Positions 7,342 through 12,836 of a stretch of 12,836 nucleotides of DNA are shown here, in pieces. The first letter of the stretch is position 1, and each line of letters begins with the position of its first letter. This stretch comes from Promethearchaeota archaeon. Its GTDB lineage: Archaea; Asgardarchaeota; Lokiarchaeia; Sigynarchaeales; SOKP01. Location of the stretch: positions 1-12,836 of the forward strand of contig JAUWDN010000010.1 in the NCBI GenBank assembly GCA_030608765.1. Direction: 5' to 3'. Both the position numbers and the translations under genes were made by a program. A model generated the notes under the pieces. It worked only from the letters and a program-made list of their open reading frames with translations. It ran no database searches and was not told the DNA's origin.

Positions 7342-7878
7342 CTATTTCTTTTTCTTTTTAACATAGGCGATATCGCCCAAAGAAGAACCGTTAGATTTCT
7401 TCATATACTGGCTTTGATGGCCAGTTGGCTCAATTTCATCTATTTTTTTAAGAAGTTTAATGTCATAGACTTTTTCGATTTTCTTCGCTAACTTTATTGT
7501 AGGTACAACTTTCCCAGCTTCAATTCTTCTTAATAAAGAAGGTTTTTCGTTTAGTTTTTGAGCAAACTGATCTTGATTAAATCCACGGGAATTACGAGCG
7601 TTTCTTATTCTCATAGCATAATCGCTAACAATTTCTACACTTTCTTCGATTGCTCTCCGATAAACTACTTTTTTCACAGAAGATTTAGGTTTAGGATATA
7701 ATTCTTTGGAAGTAGCCGTTATTTTAGGCTTAGACTTGATTTTAATGCCATATTGGGCACAGCTTTGACACACAGTAATTTTAGCCCCTTCTATTATAAC
7801 TTTTTCTCCTCTACCCCATATTTTTCCACCACAAATGGGACATTCCTTCTCAAAGTGGTTCGCTATTTTTTTCGACAT
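7342..7878 (-). CDS. mbf1: Multiprotein bridging factor 1 homologue (zinc ribbon + HTH)
   Basis: Archaeal MBF1, 178 residues. An N-terminal zinc ribbon uses C13, C16, C37 and C40 (CPICGGKIWG and CQSC), a lysine-rich linker follows (about 48-80), and a Cro/C1-type helix-turn-helix occupies about 88-142 (QDQFAQKLNEKPSLLRRIE, with the typical EAGKVVPT turn). The basic C-terminal tail SLGDIAYVKKKKK is characteristic of the archaeal family. In eukaryotes MBF1 bridges activators and TBP. The archaeal protein has been linked to ribosomes and translation, so the exact role here is open. The ATG at 7876-7878 has a weak AGGT upstream and a TATA box 37-49 nt away. It is divergent from the PAN gene and convergent with tfe. 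Confidence 0.93.
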   Translation of the reverse strand: MSKKIANHFEKECPICGGKIWGRGEKVIIEGAKITVCQSCAQYGIKIKSKPKITATSKELYPKPKSSVKKVVYRRAIEESVEIVSDYAMRIRNARNSRGFNQDQFAQKLNEKPSLLRRIEAGKVVPTIKLAKKIEKVYDIKLLKKIDEIEPTGHQSQYMKKSNGSSLGDIAYVKKKKK

Positions 7879-7914
7879 AAAATAACCTAATACTTAATAA
7901 TTACCAAGGAAAAG

Positions 7915-7927
7915 TATTATATATAAG
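7915..7927 (-). promoter_or_regulatory. Candidate TATA box for mbf1
   Basis: Reads CTTATATATAATA on the - strand, a strong archaeal TATA box. It sits 37-49 nt from the ATG at 7878 and predicts a leader of roughly 15 nt. It lies in the 242-nt divergent region shared with the PAN gene. Confidence 0.55.
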
Positions 7928-8120
7928 ATCGAGATGTAGAACTCTTATAATTTTTGATTTTTAGCCAAAACTCGTTATAAAATATAATCCAAAAATTTTT
8001 TAAAACTCAACTTCTTTCTGATATTAGCGTATTACCTTAAGTTTAAATGATTAAATTATTATTATTAAATTAAAATATCACCTTAAAATTAAAATAAGTA
8101 AAAGATGGAGAATCTAAGAT

Positions 8121-9329
8121 TTGACAACGACTAAAGAAAGGAGAAAAAAGGAAGAAACTAAGGATGAAGAATATATAATCACTTATACAAGGCATCTTGA
8201 AAAGAGATTAAGAAATCTAGAAACCGAAAAGCAACTATTAGATGCTGAACGTTTAAGATTAGAGCAAGAATTAAACAGTTTAAGGAATGAAATTGATAGA
8301 TTAAGAGAACCTCCTTTAATTTCGGCAACTGTAATTGATATACTGGAAGACACGGGTAAACTTATAGTAAAAAGCTCCACTGGACCTAGTTTCGTTGTTA
8401 ACCCCAGTAGAAAAGTCAAAAAAGAAAAATTGACTCCAGGAATGCGAGTCGCTTTAAATCAAAGAACTTTCGCAATAATGGAAATTCTACCAACTAAATT
8501 AGATCCATTTGTGAAAGGAATGGAAGTTATAGACGAGATTCCAGACATCTCTTACGAGGATGTAGGTGGTTTAGATGATCAGATACTAGAGGTAAGAGAA
8601 ACTGTGGAATTACCTTTATTAAAACCAGAGTTGTTTGAACAAGTAGGAATTGATCCTCCTAAAGGAGTTTTGCTTTATGGACCACCTGGTACGGGTAAAA
8701 CATTAGTTGCAAAAGCAGTTGCGCACGAAACCTCTGCTACATTCATTAGAATAATTGGTTCGGAATTAGTTCAAAAGTTTATAGGCGAAGGTGCTCGTTT
8801 AGTTAGAGAAATTTTCAATTTAGCAAAACAAAAAGCCCCTACTATCTTATTTATCGATGAATTAGACGCAATTGGATCTCAAAGATTAAAAATAGCAACA
8901 TCTGGCGACAGAGAAGTTCAAAGGACTTTAATGCAATTATTAAGCGAATTAGACGGATTTGGAGAAAGGGGAGACGTGAAAATAATTGGTGCAACTAATC
9001 GAATTGATATATTAGATCCTGCTTTATTAAGACCAGGTAGGTTTGACCGGATGATTGATTTTCCAATGCCAGATGAGGAAGCTAGAAAATCAATCTTTAG
9101 AATTCACACGAGACCTTTAAATATCGAAGGAGAACTTAATATTAAAAAACTAGTTGAGTTAACTGAAGGTGCAACTGGAGCAGATATTAAAGCAATTTGC
9201 ACTGAAGCCGGAATGTTTGCAATAAGGAAAGAGGCAGGACGAATAGTAAAAGATGATTTTTTTGAAGCTGTGGATAAGGTAATGAATAAAATGAAAGACA
9301 AGGCTCTACAATCAAGGATGTATACTTAA
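8121..9329 (+). CDS. pan: Proteasome-activating nucleotidase PAN (AAA+ ATPase)
   Basis: Hexameric AAA+ unfoldase that feeds substrates to the 20S proteasome, the archaeal counterpart of the 26S Rpt ring. The 402 residues show the full architecture: an N-terminal coiled coil (about 17-63), the PP hinge (64-65), an OB domain (about 66-123), then the AAA+ module with Walker A GPPGTGKT (187-194), Walker B ILFIDE (242-247), and the second region of homology ending in RPGRFDR with arginine fingers R304 and R307. The last three residues, MYT, fit the HbYX motif that docks into the 20S alpha ring and opens its gate. The start is TTG: an in-frame stop lies at 8115-8117 and GGAG is 10 nt upstream. No proteasome alpha or beta gene is in view. 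The PUA-domain gene follows after 61 nt. Confidence 0.97.
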   Translation: MTTTKERRKKEETKDEEYIITYTRHLEKRLRNLETEKQLLDAERLRLEQELNSLRNEIDRLREPPLISATVIDILEDTGKLIVKSSTGPSFVVNPSRKVKKEKLTPGMRVALNQRTFAIMEILPTKLDPFVKGMEVIDEIPDISYEDVGGLDDQILEVRETVELPLLKPELFEQVGIDPPKGVLLYGPPGTGKTLVAKAVAHETSATFIRIIGSELVQKFIGEGARLVREIFNLAKQKAPTILFIDELDAIGSQRLKIATSGDREVQRTLMQLLSELDGFGERGDVKIIGATNRIDILDPALLRPGRFDRMIDFPMPDEEARKSIFRIHTRPLNIEGELNIKKLVELTEGATGADIKAICTEAGMFAIRKEAGRIVKDDFFEAVDKVMNKMKDKALQSRMYT

Positions 9330-9390
9330 CCATCTTTTATACAAATAATCATCTTTATTTAATTTTAATTGATACAGAAATCAAATCAAT

Positions 9391-9882
9391 ATGGAAACTA
9401 AACTGTTCTTTGCTTTAAGAAAAGTAAAGGCTATTTCTGATTACCAATTTGGGCAATCGATAACTGATATTCTATTTGAAGATGAAAGTGAGATTAATTT
9501 TAAATTTTCTAAAAACACCGGAAAAATTAAACATATTTTTTATAGAAACAATCTTCTGCTAAATTTAAGACCGACTAATGGATTTTTTACATTGAGTTTA
9601 TTCTCAGCTGAGAAAATAATTAAAAATATTCCAACCCCAAGGTTAAGGGGTATAGTAATGAATGAAATATCTGATTTCATTAAAATAGGTCGAAATGTCT
9701 TTTGTAAACATATTACAGACATAGACGATAATTTAAGACCATCTGACGAGATTATTGTTGTTAATCAAGAAGATGAAATTTTAGCGATTGGTAAGTTAGT
9801 GATCCCAGTCCCGTATGTTAGAAGTTTTAAAACGGGAATTGCCATAAAAGTTCGGAAAGGCATAGGTAAATCAAAATTATAA
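9391..9882 (+). CDS. PUA-domain RNA-binding protein
   Basis: A 163-residue protein of the small archaeal PUA-domain family related to the C-terminal part of archaeosine tRNA-guanine transglycosylase. The N-terminal half (1-80) is the usual companion domain: DYQFGQSITDILFED, KNTGKIKHIF, LRPTNGFFTLSL. The PUA domain (about 83-158) shows RGIVMNE, KIGRNVFCKHI, LRPSDEIIVVNQEDEILAIGK and FKTGIAIKVRKG. It lacks the catalytic transglycosylase domain, so it probably binds structured RNA (tRNA or rRNA); its target is not known from sequence. The ATG has no strong Shine-Dalgarno; an AT-rich TTTAATTTTAATTG lies about 25 nt upstream. nac follows after 31 nt, so the two are likely one transcription unit. 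Pairing with nac fits a ribosome- or translation-linked role. Confidence 0.82.
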   Translation: METKLFFALRKVKAISDYQFGQSITDILFEDESEINFKFSKNTGKIKHIFYRNNLLLNLRPTNGFFTLSLFSAEKIIKNIPTPRLRGIVMNEISDFIKIGRNVFCKHITDIDDNLRPSDEIIVVNQEDEILAIGKLVIPVPYVRSFKTGIAIKVRKGIGKSKL

Positions 9883-9913
9883 AATTGAATAGATAATAAT
9901 AAATATATATAGT

Positions 9914-10411
9914 TTGGAGTTGTTGAAAAAATTGGTTAAATTACCAAAAGAGATGCAAAAAAAAGAAAAAAGCAAACCAACGCGTCCACAAGCAACAAAA
10001 AAGAGAGAAGGGCAACAATTTGCTTCAAGACAGATGCGTCGTCGAATGCAGCAACAAGGAATTGAAATGGATCAAATTAACGCTACAAGAGTAATAATAG
10101 AAAGTCAAGAAAAAACTCTCGTAATCGATCAACCTGAAGTTGTGTTAATGAAGCAAATGGGACAAGAGATTTATCAAGTAATAGGTGAAGCAGAGGAATA
10201 CTCTGTAGGGGAGGTTAGAATTGGAGAAAAAGAAGAAGGAGAAGTAGCAGAAGTTATCGAAGAATCTGAAACAAAACCGGTTATTACCGAAAACGATATA
10301 ATGTTAGTGGCAGCTCAAGCAAATGTAGATAAAGAAGAAGCGAATGCTGCGTTAATTGATAGTGAGGGAGATATTGCAAAGGCGATTTTGTTTTTGAAAA
10401 ACAAACCTTAA
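9914..10411 (+). CDS. nac: Nascent polypeptide-associated complex protein (archaeal NAC)
   Basis: Archaeal NAC, a homodimeric ribosome-associated factor that contacts emerging nascent chains. The NAC domain covers about residues 56-95 (ATRVIIESQEKTLVIDQP, MKQMGQEIYQVIGEAEEY) and a C-terminal UBA domain about 124-163 (ITENDIMLVAAQANVD, ALIDSEGDIAKAILFL). Between them is an acidic linker (98-122, EKEEGEVAEVIEESE). The N-terminal 50 residues are strongly basic with RQMRRRMQQQG, a plausible ribosome contact. At 165 residues it is longer than many archaeal NACs. The start is uncertain: TTG at 9914 is the longest form, TTGs at 9920 and 9923 are close, and the ATG at 9953 (MQKKEKSKP) is also possible because a TATA-like AAATATATATA ends only at 9910. 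It follows the PUA gene and precedes a three-pass membrane protein gene. Confidence 0.92.
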   Translation: MELLKKLVKLPKEMQKKEKSKPTRPQATKKREGQQFASRQMRRRMQQQGIEMDQINATRVIIESQEKTLVIDQPEVVLMKQMGQEIYQVIGEAEEYSVGEVRIGEKEEGEVAEVIEESETKPVITENDIMLVAAQANVDKEEANAALIDSEGDIAKAILFLKNKP

Positions 10412-10467
10412 AATCTTGAATCGTATTTATAGAAAAAAAAAAGAATTAAGAATCATTAACCATTCAA

Positions 10468-10480
10468 TTTTTTATAATTA
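10468..10480 (+). promoter_or_regulatory. Candidate TATA box for the three-pass membrane protein gene
   Basis: TTTTTTATAATTA, whose TATAAT core lies 19-24 nt before the ATG at 10497. This is the spacing expected for a leaderless transcript beginning at the ATG, so the gene may be expressed independently of nac. Confidence 0.5.
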
Positions 10481-10496
10481 GTATGGTAAGAAAGAT

Positions 10497-10850
10497 ATGT
10501 CAAAAGTAAAGAAAAAACCTACGGGGTTGCCTGGAGGATTATCCAGGGAGGAAATCATATTTGAGAAAATTATTCATTTTTCAGGATGGATTTTTTTAAT
10601 TGCTTTGTTACTACTTTTAAGTGCGTTTTTTATTTTTGACTCAATACTAGACTTAATTGAATTAGAGTTAAATGCGTCAACATTTACATTAATCATTTTC
10701 ACTGGAACAAATTCAGCAATTAGTTTTGCGTTAGCGACACGAGTAAAAAAAAATAGAGATCAAAAAAAGAAATTGTACGTTGATTGGCTACTAGGCGAAT
10801 TTATATTGTGTATGATTGCAATTTTTGTTGTTGCCGCTTATCAGTGGTAA
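10497..10850 (+). CDS. Small three-pass membrane protein (possible EMC6/RAB5IF-like topology)
   Basis: A 117-residue protein with a basic cytosolic-looking N-terminus (SKVKKKPTGLPGG) and three predicted transmembrane helices at about 27-51, 61-80 and 95-115. An acidic segment (DSILDLIELEL) separates helices 1 and 2, and a very basic loop (TRVKKNRDQKKK) separates helices 2 and 3. The last helix ends in AYQW. Size, three-helix layout and a final helix closing in aromatic residues resemble eukaryotic EMC6/RAB5IF proteins of membrane insertion complexes. This is resemblance of layout only, not demonstrated homology. The position 85 nt after nac is compatible with a role in membrane-protein biogenesis, which is inference. 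The ATG has a TATA box at leaderless spacing. The gene converges on the cupin gene 33 nt away. Confidence 0.7.
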   Translation: MSKVKKKPTGLPGGLSREEIIFEKIIHFSGWIFLIALLLLLSAFFIFDSILDLIELELNASTFTLIIFTGTNSAISFALATRVKKNRDQKKKLYVDWLLGEFILCMIAIFVVAAYQW

Positions 10851-10883
10851 TTATTATTAATTTCTTTTTATAATTGCGCAGAT

Positions 10884-11213
10884 TTATTTATAATCTTCTC
10901 TTGAAGGACTAAACACATCTATAACTTCTGAATCTTCCAATATTTTAGCCCCGTGTTTTTCGTTTGATTCAAAAACATAACTATCTCCTTCTTCAGCCAT
11001 AAATTCTTCATTTTCGGTAAAAAATTGTAATTTTCCTTTTATTACATATCCAATTTGATGTTCTTTATGTGAATGGAGGGGGACATCAGAATTTTCTTTG
11101 AGAAAAAAGTGGCATAGCATCATATTATTGTTATATCTTAGAGTTTTTCGATATATTCCCGGTAACATTTCTATTGATTTGACAGAATTTTTATTCACAG
11201 TATTTAACTTCAT
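10884..11213 (-). CDS. Small single-domain cupin protein
   Basis: A 109-residue protein forming one cupin beta-barrel. Motif 1 is LHSHKEHQIGYVIKGKLQF, with metal-type ligands H47 and H49; the usual Glu four residues on is Gln (Q53). Motif 2 is EEGDSYVFESNEKHGAKIL, with H87. Three histidines and a glutamine could bind a divalent metal. Single-domain cupins of this kind include isomerases, dioxygenases and small ligand-sensing proteins, so the substrate cannot be assigned. There is no signal peptide. The ATG at 11211-11213 has no Shine-Dalgarno. A TATA-like box 38-49 nt upstream predicts a short leader. It is divergent from nrdD across about 415 nt and convergent with the three-pass membrane protein gene. 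Confidence 0.8.
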   Translation of the reverse strand: MKLNTVNKNSVKSIEMLPGIYRKTLRYNNNMMLCHFFLKENSDVPLHSHKEHQIGYVIKGKLQFFTENEEFMAEEGDSYVFESNEKHGAKILEDSEVIDVFSPSREDYK

Positions 11214-11250
11214 TTTAAACGCTCTAATTATTTGATTTCATCTATTTCTT

Positions 11251-11262
11251 CTTTAAATATAC
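11251..11262 (-). promoter_or_regulatory. Candidate TATA box for the cupin gene
   Basis: GTATATTTAAAG on the - strand, 38-49 nt from the ATG at 11213, giving a predicted leader of about 20 nt. Confidence 0.45.
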
Positions 11263-11370
11263 TCATAGTGAATAATTTTTAAATTTTTTATTGTTCCTTT
11301 GAAAATTACAAAACCCATGAAGACGACAATTTTAAGTTTACGAGTGAAATATCGAGATTTAAGATAGCAC

Positions 11371-11427
11371 AACCGGACTTATAGGTGAAAGCATCTAAAT
11401 TTCTGTGGATTAGTTAACCGGTTTTTT
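11371..11427 (+). ncRNA. Candidate structured RNA or attenuator-like element
   Basis: A GC-containing island in AT-rich intergenic DNA. AACCGGACT (11371-11379) can pair with AGT (11412-11414) and CCGGTT (11418-11423), with TAA (11415-11417) bulged, giving nine pairs. Inside, TAGGTG (11382-11387) and CATCTA (11392-11397) form a second hairpin closed by an AAAG loop (one G-U pair). Six T (11422-11427) end the outer stem, as at a termination site. An AT-rich TTTTTAAATTTTTTA near 11276-11290 could be the promoter of a short transcript. The inner segment TGAAAGCATCTAA (11386-11398) equals a sequence near the 3' end of 23S rRNA. I cannot assign it to a known RNA family. It could be a small RNA, a processed fragment, or chance pairing. 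Confidence 0.35.
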
Positions 11428-11443
11428 AGATTGTGAATAAAAG

Positions 11444-11457
11444 GTTAATAGATTAAC
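11444..11457. promoter_or_regulatory. Inverted repeat, candidate operator upstream of TATA box 1
   Basis: GTTAAT-AG-ATTAAC, perfect 6-bp arms with a 2-bp centre. It ends 23 bp before the TATA-like box at 11481, a position where archaeal activators or repressors commonly bind. It does not match the bacterial NrdR box consensus. The protein that would bind is unknown. Confidence 0.4.
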
Positions 11458-11480
11458 TTTAAATTGGAAAAAAAAATACA

Positions 11481-11488
11481 TTTTTATA
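11481..11488 (+). promoter_or_regulatory. Candidate distal TATA box (1) for nrdD
   Basis: TTTTTATA preceded by a purine-rich GGAAAAAAAAATACA that could act as a BRE. With usual spacing transcription would start near 11510, giving an nrdD leader of about 120 nt that contains the second inverted repeat. Confidence 0.4.
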
Positions 11489-11539
11489 TCAAAAGAAGCA
11501 AAGTATTAACGAGAACAAATAATAATTAAGGTTATTATT

Positions 11540-11556
11540 TCGGTTCATTAAACCGA
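11540..11556. promoter_or_regulatory. Inverted repeat, candidate operator or leader hairpin of nrdD
   Basis: TCGGTT-CATTA-AACCGA, perfect 6-bp arms around 5 bp. It lies 13 bp before a second TATA-like box and would be inside the leader of a transcript from the distal box. It could act as an operator for the proximal promoter or as an RNA hairpin. I checked it as a tRNA T-arm and it does not fit. Confidence 0.4.
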
Positions 11557-11569
11557 CAAAAATTCTTAG

Positions 11570-11577
11570 TTTTTATA
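11570..11577 (+). promoter_or_regulatory. Candidate proximal TATA box (2) for nrdD
   Basis: TTTTTATA about 53 nt before the ATG at 11630, predicting a start near 11600 and a leader of about 30 nt. It has the same eight-base core as the distal box. Confidence 0.4.
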
Positions 11578-11629
11578 GTGGTAAAATACAGTTATCACTT
11601 AGGTGAAAATAGTAAATTAAAAAAAATAA

Positions 11630-12836
11630 ATGATTAATATGGTTTTGACTCCAGAATCTGAAATAACGAAAGAAAAGAAAATGTTAGAAAGTGGGTTTTT
11701 AAAAAATTTACTACCAAGAGTTTCACGAACAGAAGGCGATGTAGTACCTTTTAATCCCTTCAAAATAAAGCAGAGCATTGTTAACGAAACGGGGTTAGAT
11801 TTAGAATCTGCTGACAGAATTACGGAGTTAGTTGTGAGAAGAATTATTTCTTCCAACATTAGCTTTCTTTCTGGTCCACACATTAGGGAAATCGTTTGTT
11901 CAATATTATCAGAACAACACTACGAAGACGAGCGTAAGATATATACCCGAATAGGTATGCCATTAATGGATTATGAAGCGATATTAGAAAAAGGCGTTAA
12001 TGAAAACGCAAATCAAGATATGAATCCTGAAAGTATACATCATTGGGCTGCAAATAGAATTTCTGATGAGTACGCCCTCTTAAGAATTTTAGACTCGGAA
12101 GAAGCGCACGCTCATTTATATGGCGATATCCACATACACATGTTAAGATATTTCGATCTTCGTCCGTTTTGTCAAGAATGGGACCCCCGCATGATTCTTG
12201 AGCATGGACTTCCTCCCGTAAATAGTTGGGCACACTGTAGTAGGTCTGGTCCAGCTGGAAGCTTGCGGGTCGCTGTTACACATTTAGCAAAATGGTTAGG
12301 GATTATACAAGGCGAATTTAGTGGAGGTTTAGGATATGATTACATAACGGCATTCCTCGCTCCTTACGCAAAAGGACTTTCCGCAAGAGAAATTGAACAA
12401 TCAATGCAATGTTTAATATTTGAAACGAACCAGATATTTGCTGCTAGGGGCGGTCAAGTACCCTTCACATCAATTTCGTGTGTTCCCACGGTACCTGAAG
12501 GTTTATTGAGTATTCCTGCTATTGGCCCCCACGGAAAAATTATTGGAAGATATGGCGATTATAAAAATGAGTGTCTAAAACTTTTTGATGCTCTAACCGA
12601 TGTTTATATACACGGAGACTACGACGGAAAATTGTTTGCATTTCCAAAACACGAAATAAAGATTAAAAAGGAATGGCTTAAAGATTTCGAACCGTCCTAC
12701 ATTAAACTAATGGAAGAGGTCGCTAAGATGGGTACTCCTTATTTTCTTAACATGTGCCCAGAATGGATGCCAGACGAAATTCATAGTCAATGTTGTCGAA
12801 AATTTTTAAGTGGGAACCAGATTCTAAGTCGTTGCG
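11630..12836 (+). CDS. nrdD: Anaerobic (class III) ribonucleoside-triphosphate reductase, 5' part
   Basis: Glycyl-radical enzyme that reduces ribonucleoside triphosphates to deoxynucleotides without oxygen. The frame is open to the window edge: 402 codons are visible and the stop lies outside. An N-terminal ATP-cone allosteric domain covers about residues 20-115 (RVSRTEGDVVPFNPFKIKQS, then ERKIYTRIG). The catalytic barrel follows, with HCSRSGPAGSLRVAVTHLAK (C203), GEFSGGLGYDYITAFLAPYAKGL, and FETNQIFAARGGQVPFTSISC (C284, a candidate radical cysteine). These blocks are typical of the archaeal/Thermotoga-type NrdD. The C-terminal zinc site and glycyl-radical loop are beyond the window, as is any nrdG activase. 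The start is ATG at 11630, directly after an in-frame TAA at 11627; the ATG at 11639 is also in frame. Neither has a Shine-Dalgarno. Confidence 0.95.
   Translation, partial: MINMVLTPESEITKEKKMLESGFLKNLLPRVSRTEGDVVPFNPFKIKQSIVNETGLDLESADRITELVVRRIISSNISFLSGPHIREIVCSILSEQHYEDERKIYTRIGMPLMDYEAILEKGVNENANQDMNPESIHHWAANRISDEYALLRILDSEEAHAHLYGDIHIHMLRYFDLRPFCQEWDPRMILEHGLPPVNSWAHCSRSGPAGSLRVAVTHLAKWLGIIQGEFSGGLGYDYITAFLAPYAKGLSAREIEQSMQCLIFETNQIFAARGGQVPFTSISCVPTVPEGLLSIPAIGPHGKIIGRYGDYKNECLKLFDALTDVYIHGDYDGKLFAFPKHEIKIKKEWLKDFEPSYIKLMEEVAKMGTPYFLNMCPEWMPDEIHSQCCRKFLSGNQILSRC

Larger units (their letters stand above)
11214..11629. other. Gene-poor divergent intergenic region upstream of nrdD
   Basis: About 415 nt between the cupin gene (-) and nrdD (+). 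I see no convincing protein-coding frame. It holds the cupin promoter, a structured-RNA candidate with a T run, two perfect-arm inverted repeats, two TATA-like boxes directed toward nrdD, and a near-repeat pair: ACTTATAGGTGAAA (11377-11390) and ACTTAGGTGAAA (11597-11608). It is the longest non-coding stretch in the window and is listed piece by piece below. Confidence 0.7.

Noticed and set aside
8183..9301. Two - strand frames inside the PAN ATPase gene
   Set aside because: Both overlap the coiled-coil/OB or AAA+ coding sequence and have the biased composition expected of antisense shadows.
9540..9722. Short - strand frame inside the PUA-domain gene
   Set aside because: Antisense to conserved PUA sequence, 60 residues, no supporting start signals.
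11316..11324. CATGAAGAC shared with 4387-4395, considered as box C of C/D guide RNAs
   Set aside because: It departs from the RUGAUGA box C consensus. No properly spaced box D, D'/C' pair or terminal stem was found at either site; a nine-base match is expected by chance.
11536..11560. tRNA T-arm-like GGTTCATTAAACC
   Set aside because: The loop lacks the T54-T55-C56-R-A pattern next to a G53-C61 pair, and no acceptor or anticodon arms surround it; kept only as an inverted repeat.
11617..12233. Two - strand frames opposite nrdD
   Set aside because: Both are antisense to clear NrdD sequence (ATP-cone and catalytic barrel).
1..12836. Mobile element, CRISPR array or integration site
   Set aside because: No transposase or integrase sequence, no regularly spaced repeats, no tRNA gene with a target duplication.

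Overview
The window is AT-rich archaeal chromosomal DNA dominated by core information-processing genes. The evidence for an archaeon is an RNA polymerase H subunit next to a single-chain B subunit, plus TFE, an archaeal-type MBF1, a PAN proteasomal ATPase, a NAC homologue with a C-terminal UBA domain, TATA boxes about 25-45 nt before many start codons, and several forced TTG starts. The unsplit rpoB argues against the methanogen and haloarchaeal lineages that carry split B'/B''. The low GC and overall gene style suggest an Asgard (Lokiarchaeia-like) genome. That assignment is an inference from general appearance; no diagnostic marker is present.

Layout. (1) 70-3744, + strand: rpoH and rpoB, closed by a T-rich terminator zone. 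The usual downstream rpoA1/rpoA2 genes are absent. (2) 3829-5679, - strand: two small multi-pass membrane proteins of unknown function, then a stand-alone nucleotidyltransferase-fold protein. (3) 5774-7250, + strand: an unrecognised 260-residue protein followed by transcription factor E. (4) 7342-7878, - strand: MBF1. (5) 8121-10850, + strand: the PAN ATPase, a PUA-domain RNA-binding protein, NAC, and a small three-pass membrane protein. (6) 10884-11213, - strand: a small cupin. (7) 11214-11629: a gene-poor stretch of about 415 nt with a structured-RNA candidate, two inverted repeats and two TATA-like boxes. (8) 11630-end, + strand: the 5' part of an anaerobic (class III) ribonucleotide reductase with an N-terminal ATP-cone, cut by the window edge.

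Together these genes cover transcription (RpoH, RpoB, TFE, MBF1), handling of nascent chains and protein turnover (NAC, PAN, the PUA protein) and anaerobic deoxynucleotide synthesis. I found no clear mobile element, CRISPR array, rRNA or tRNA gene. The least explained parts are the 11.2-11.6 kb intergenic stretch, the unknown gene upstream of tfe, the nucleotidyltransferase, and the three-pass membrane gene next to nac.
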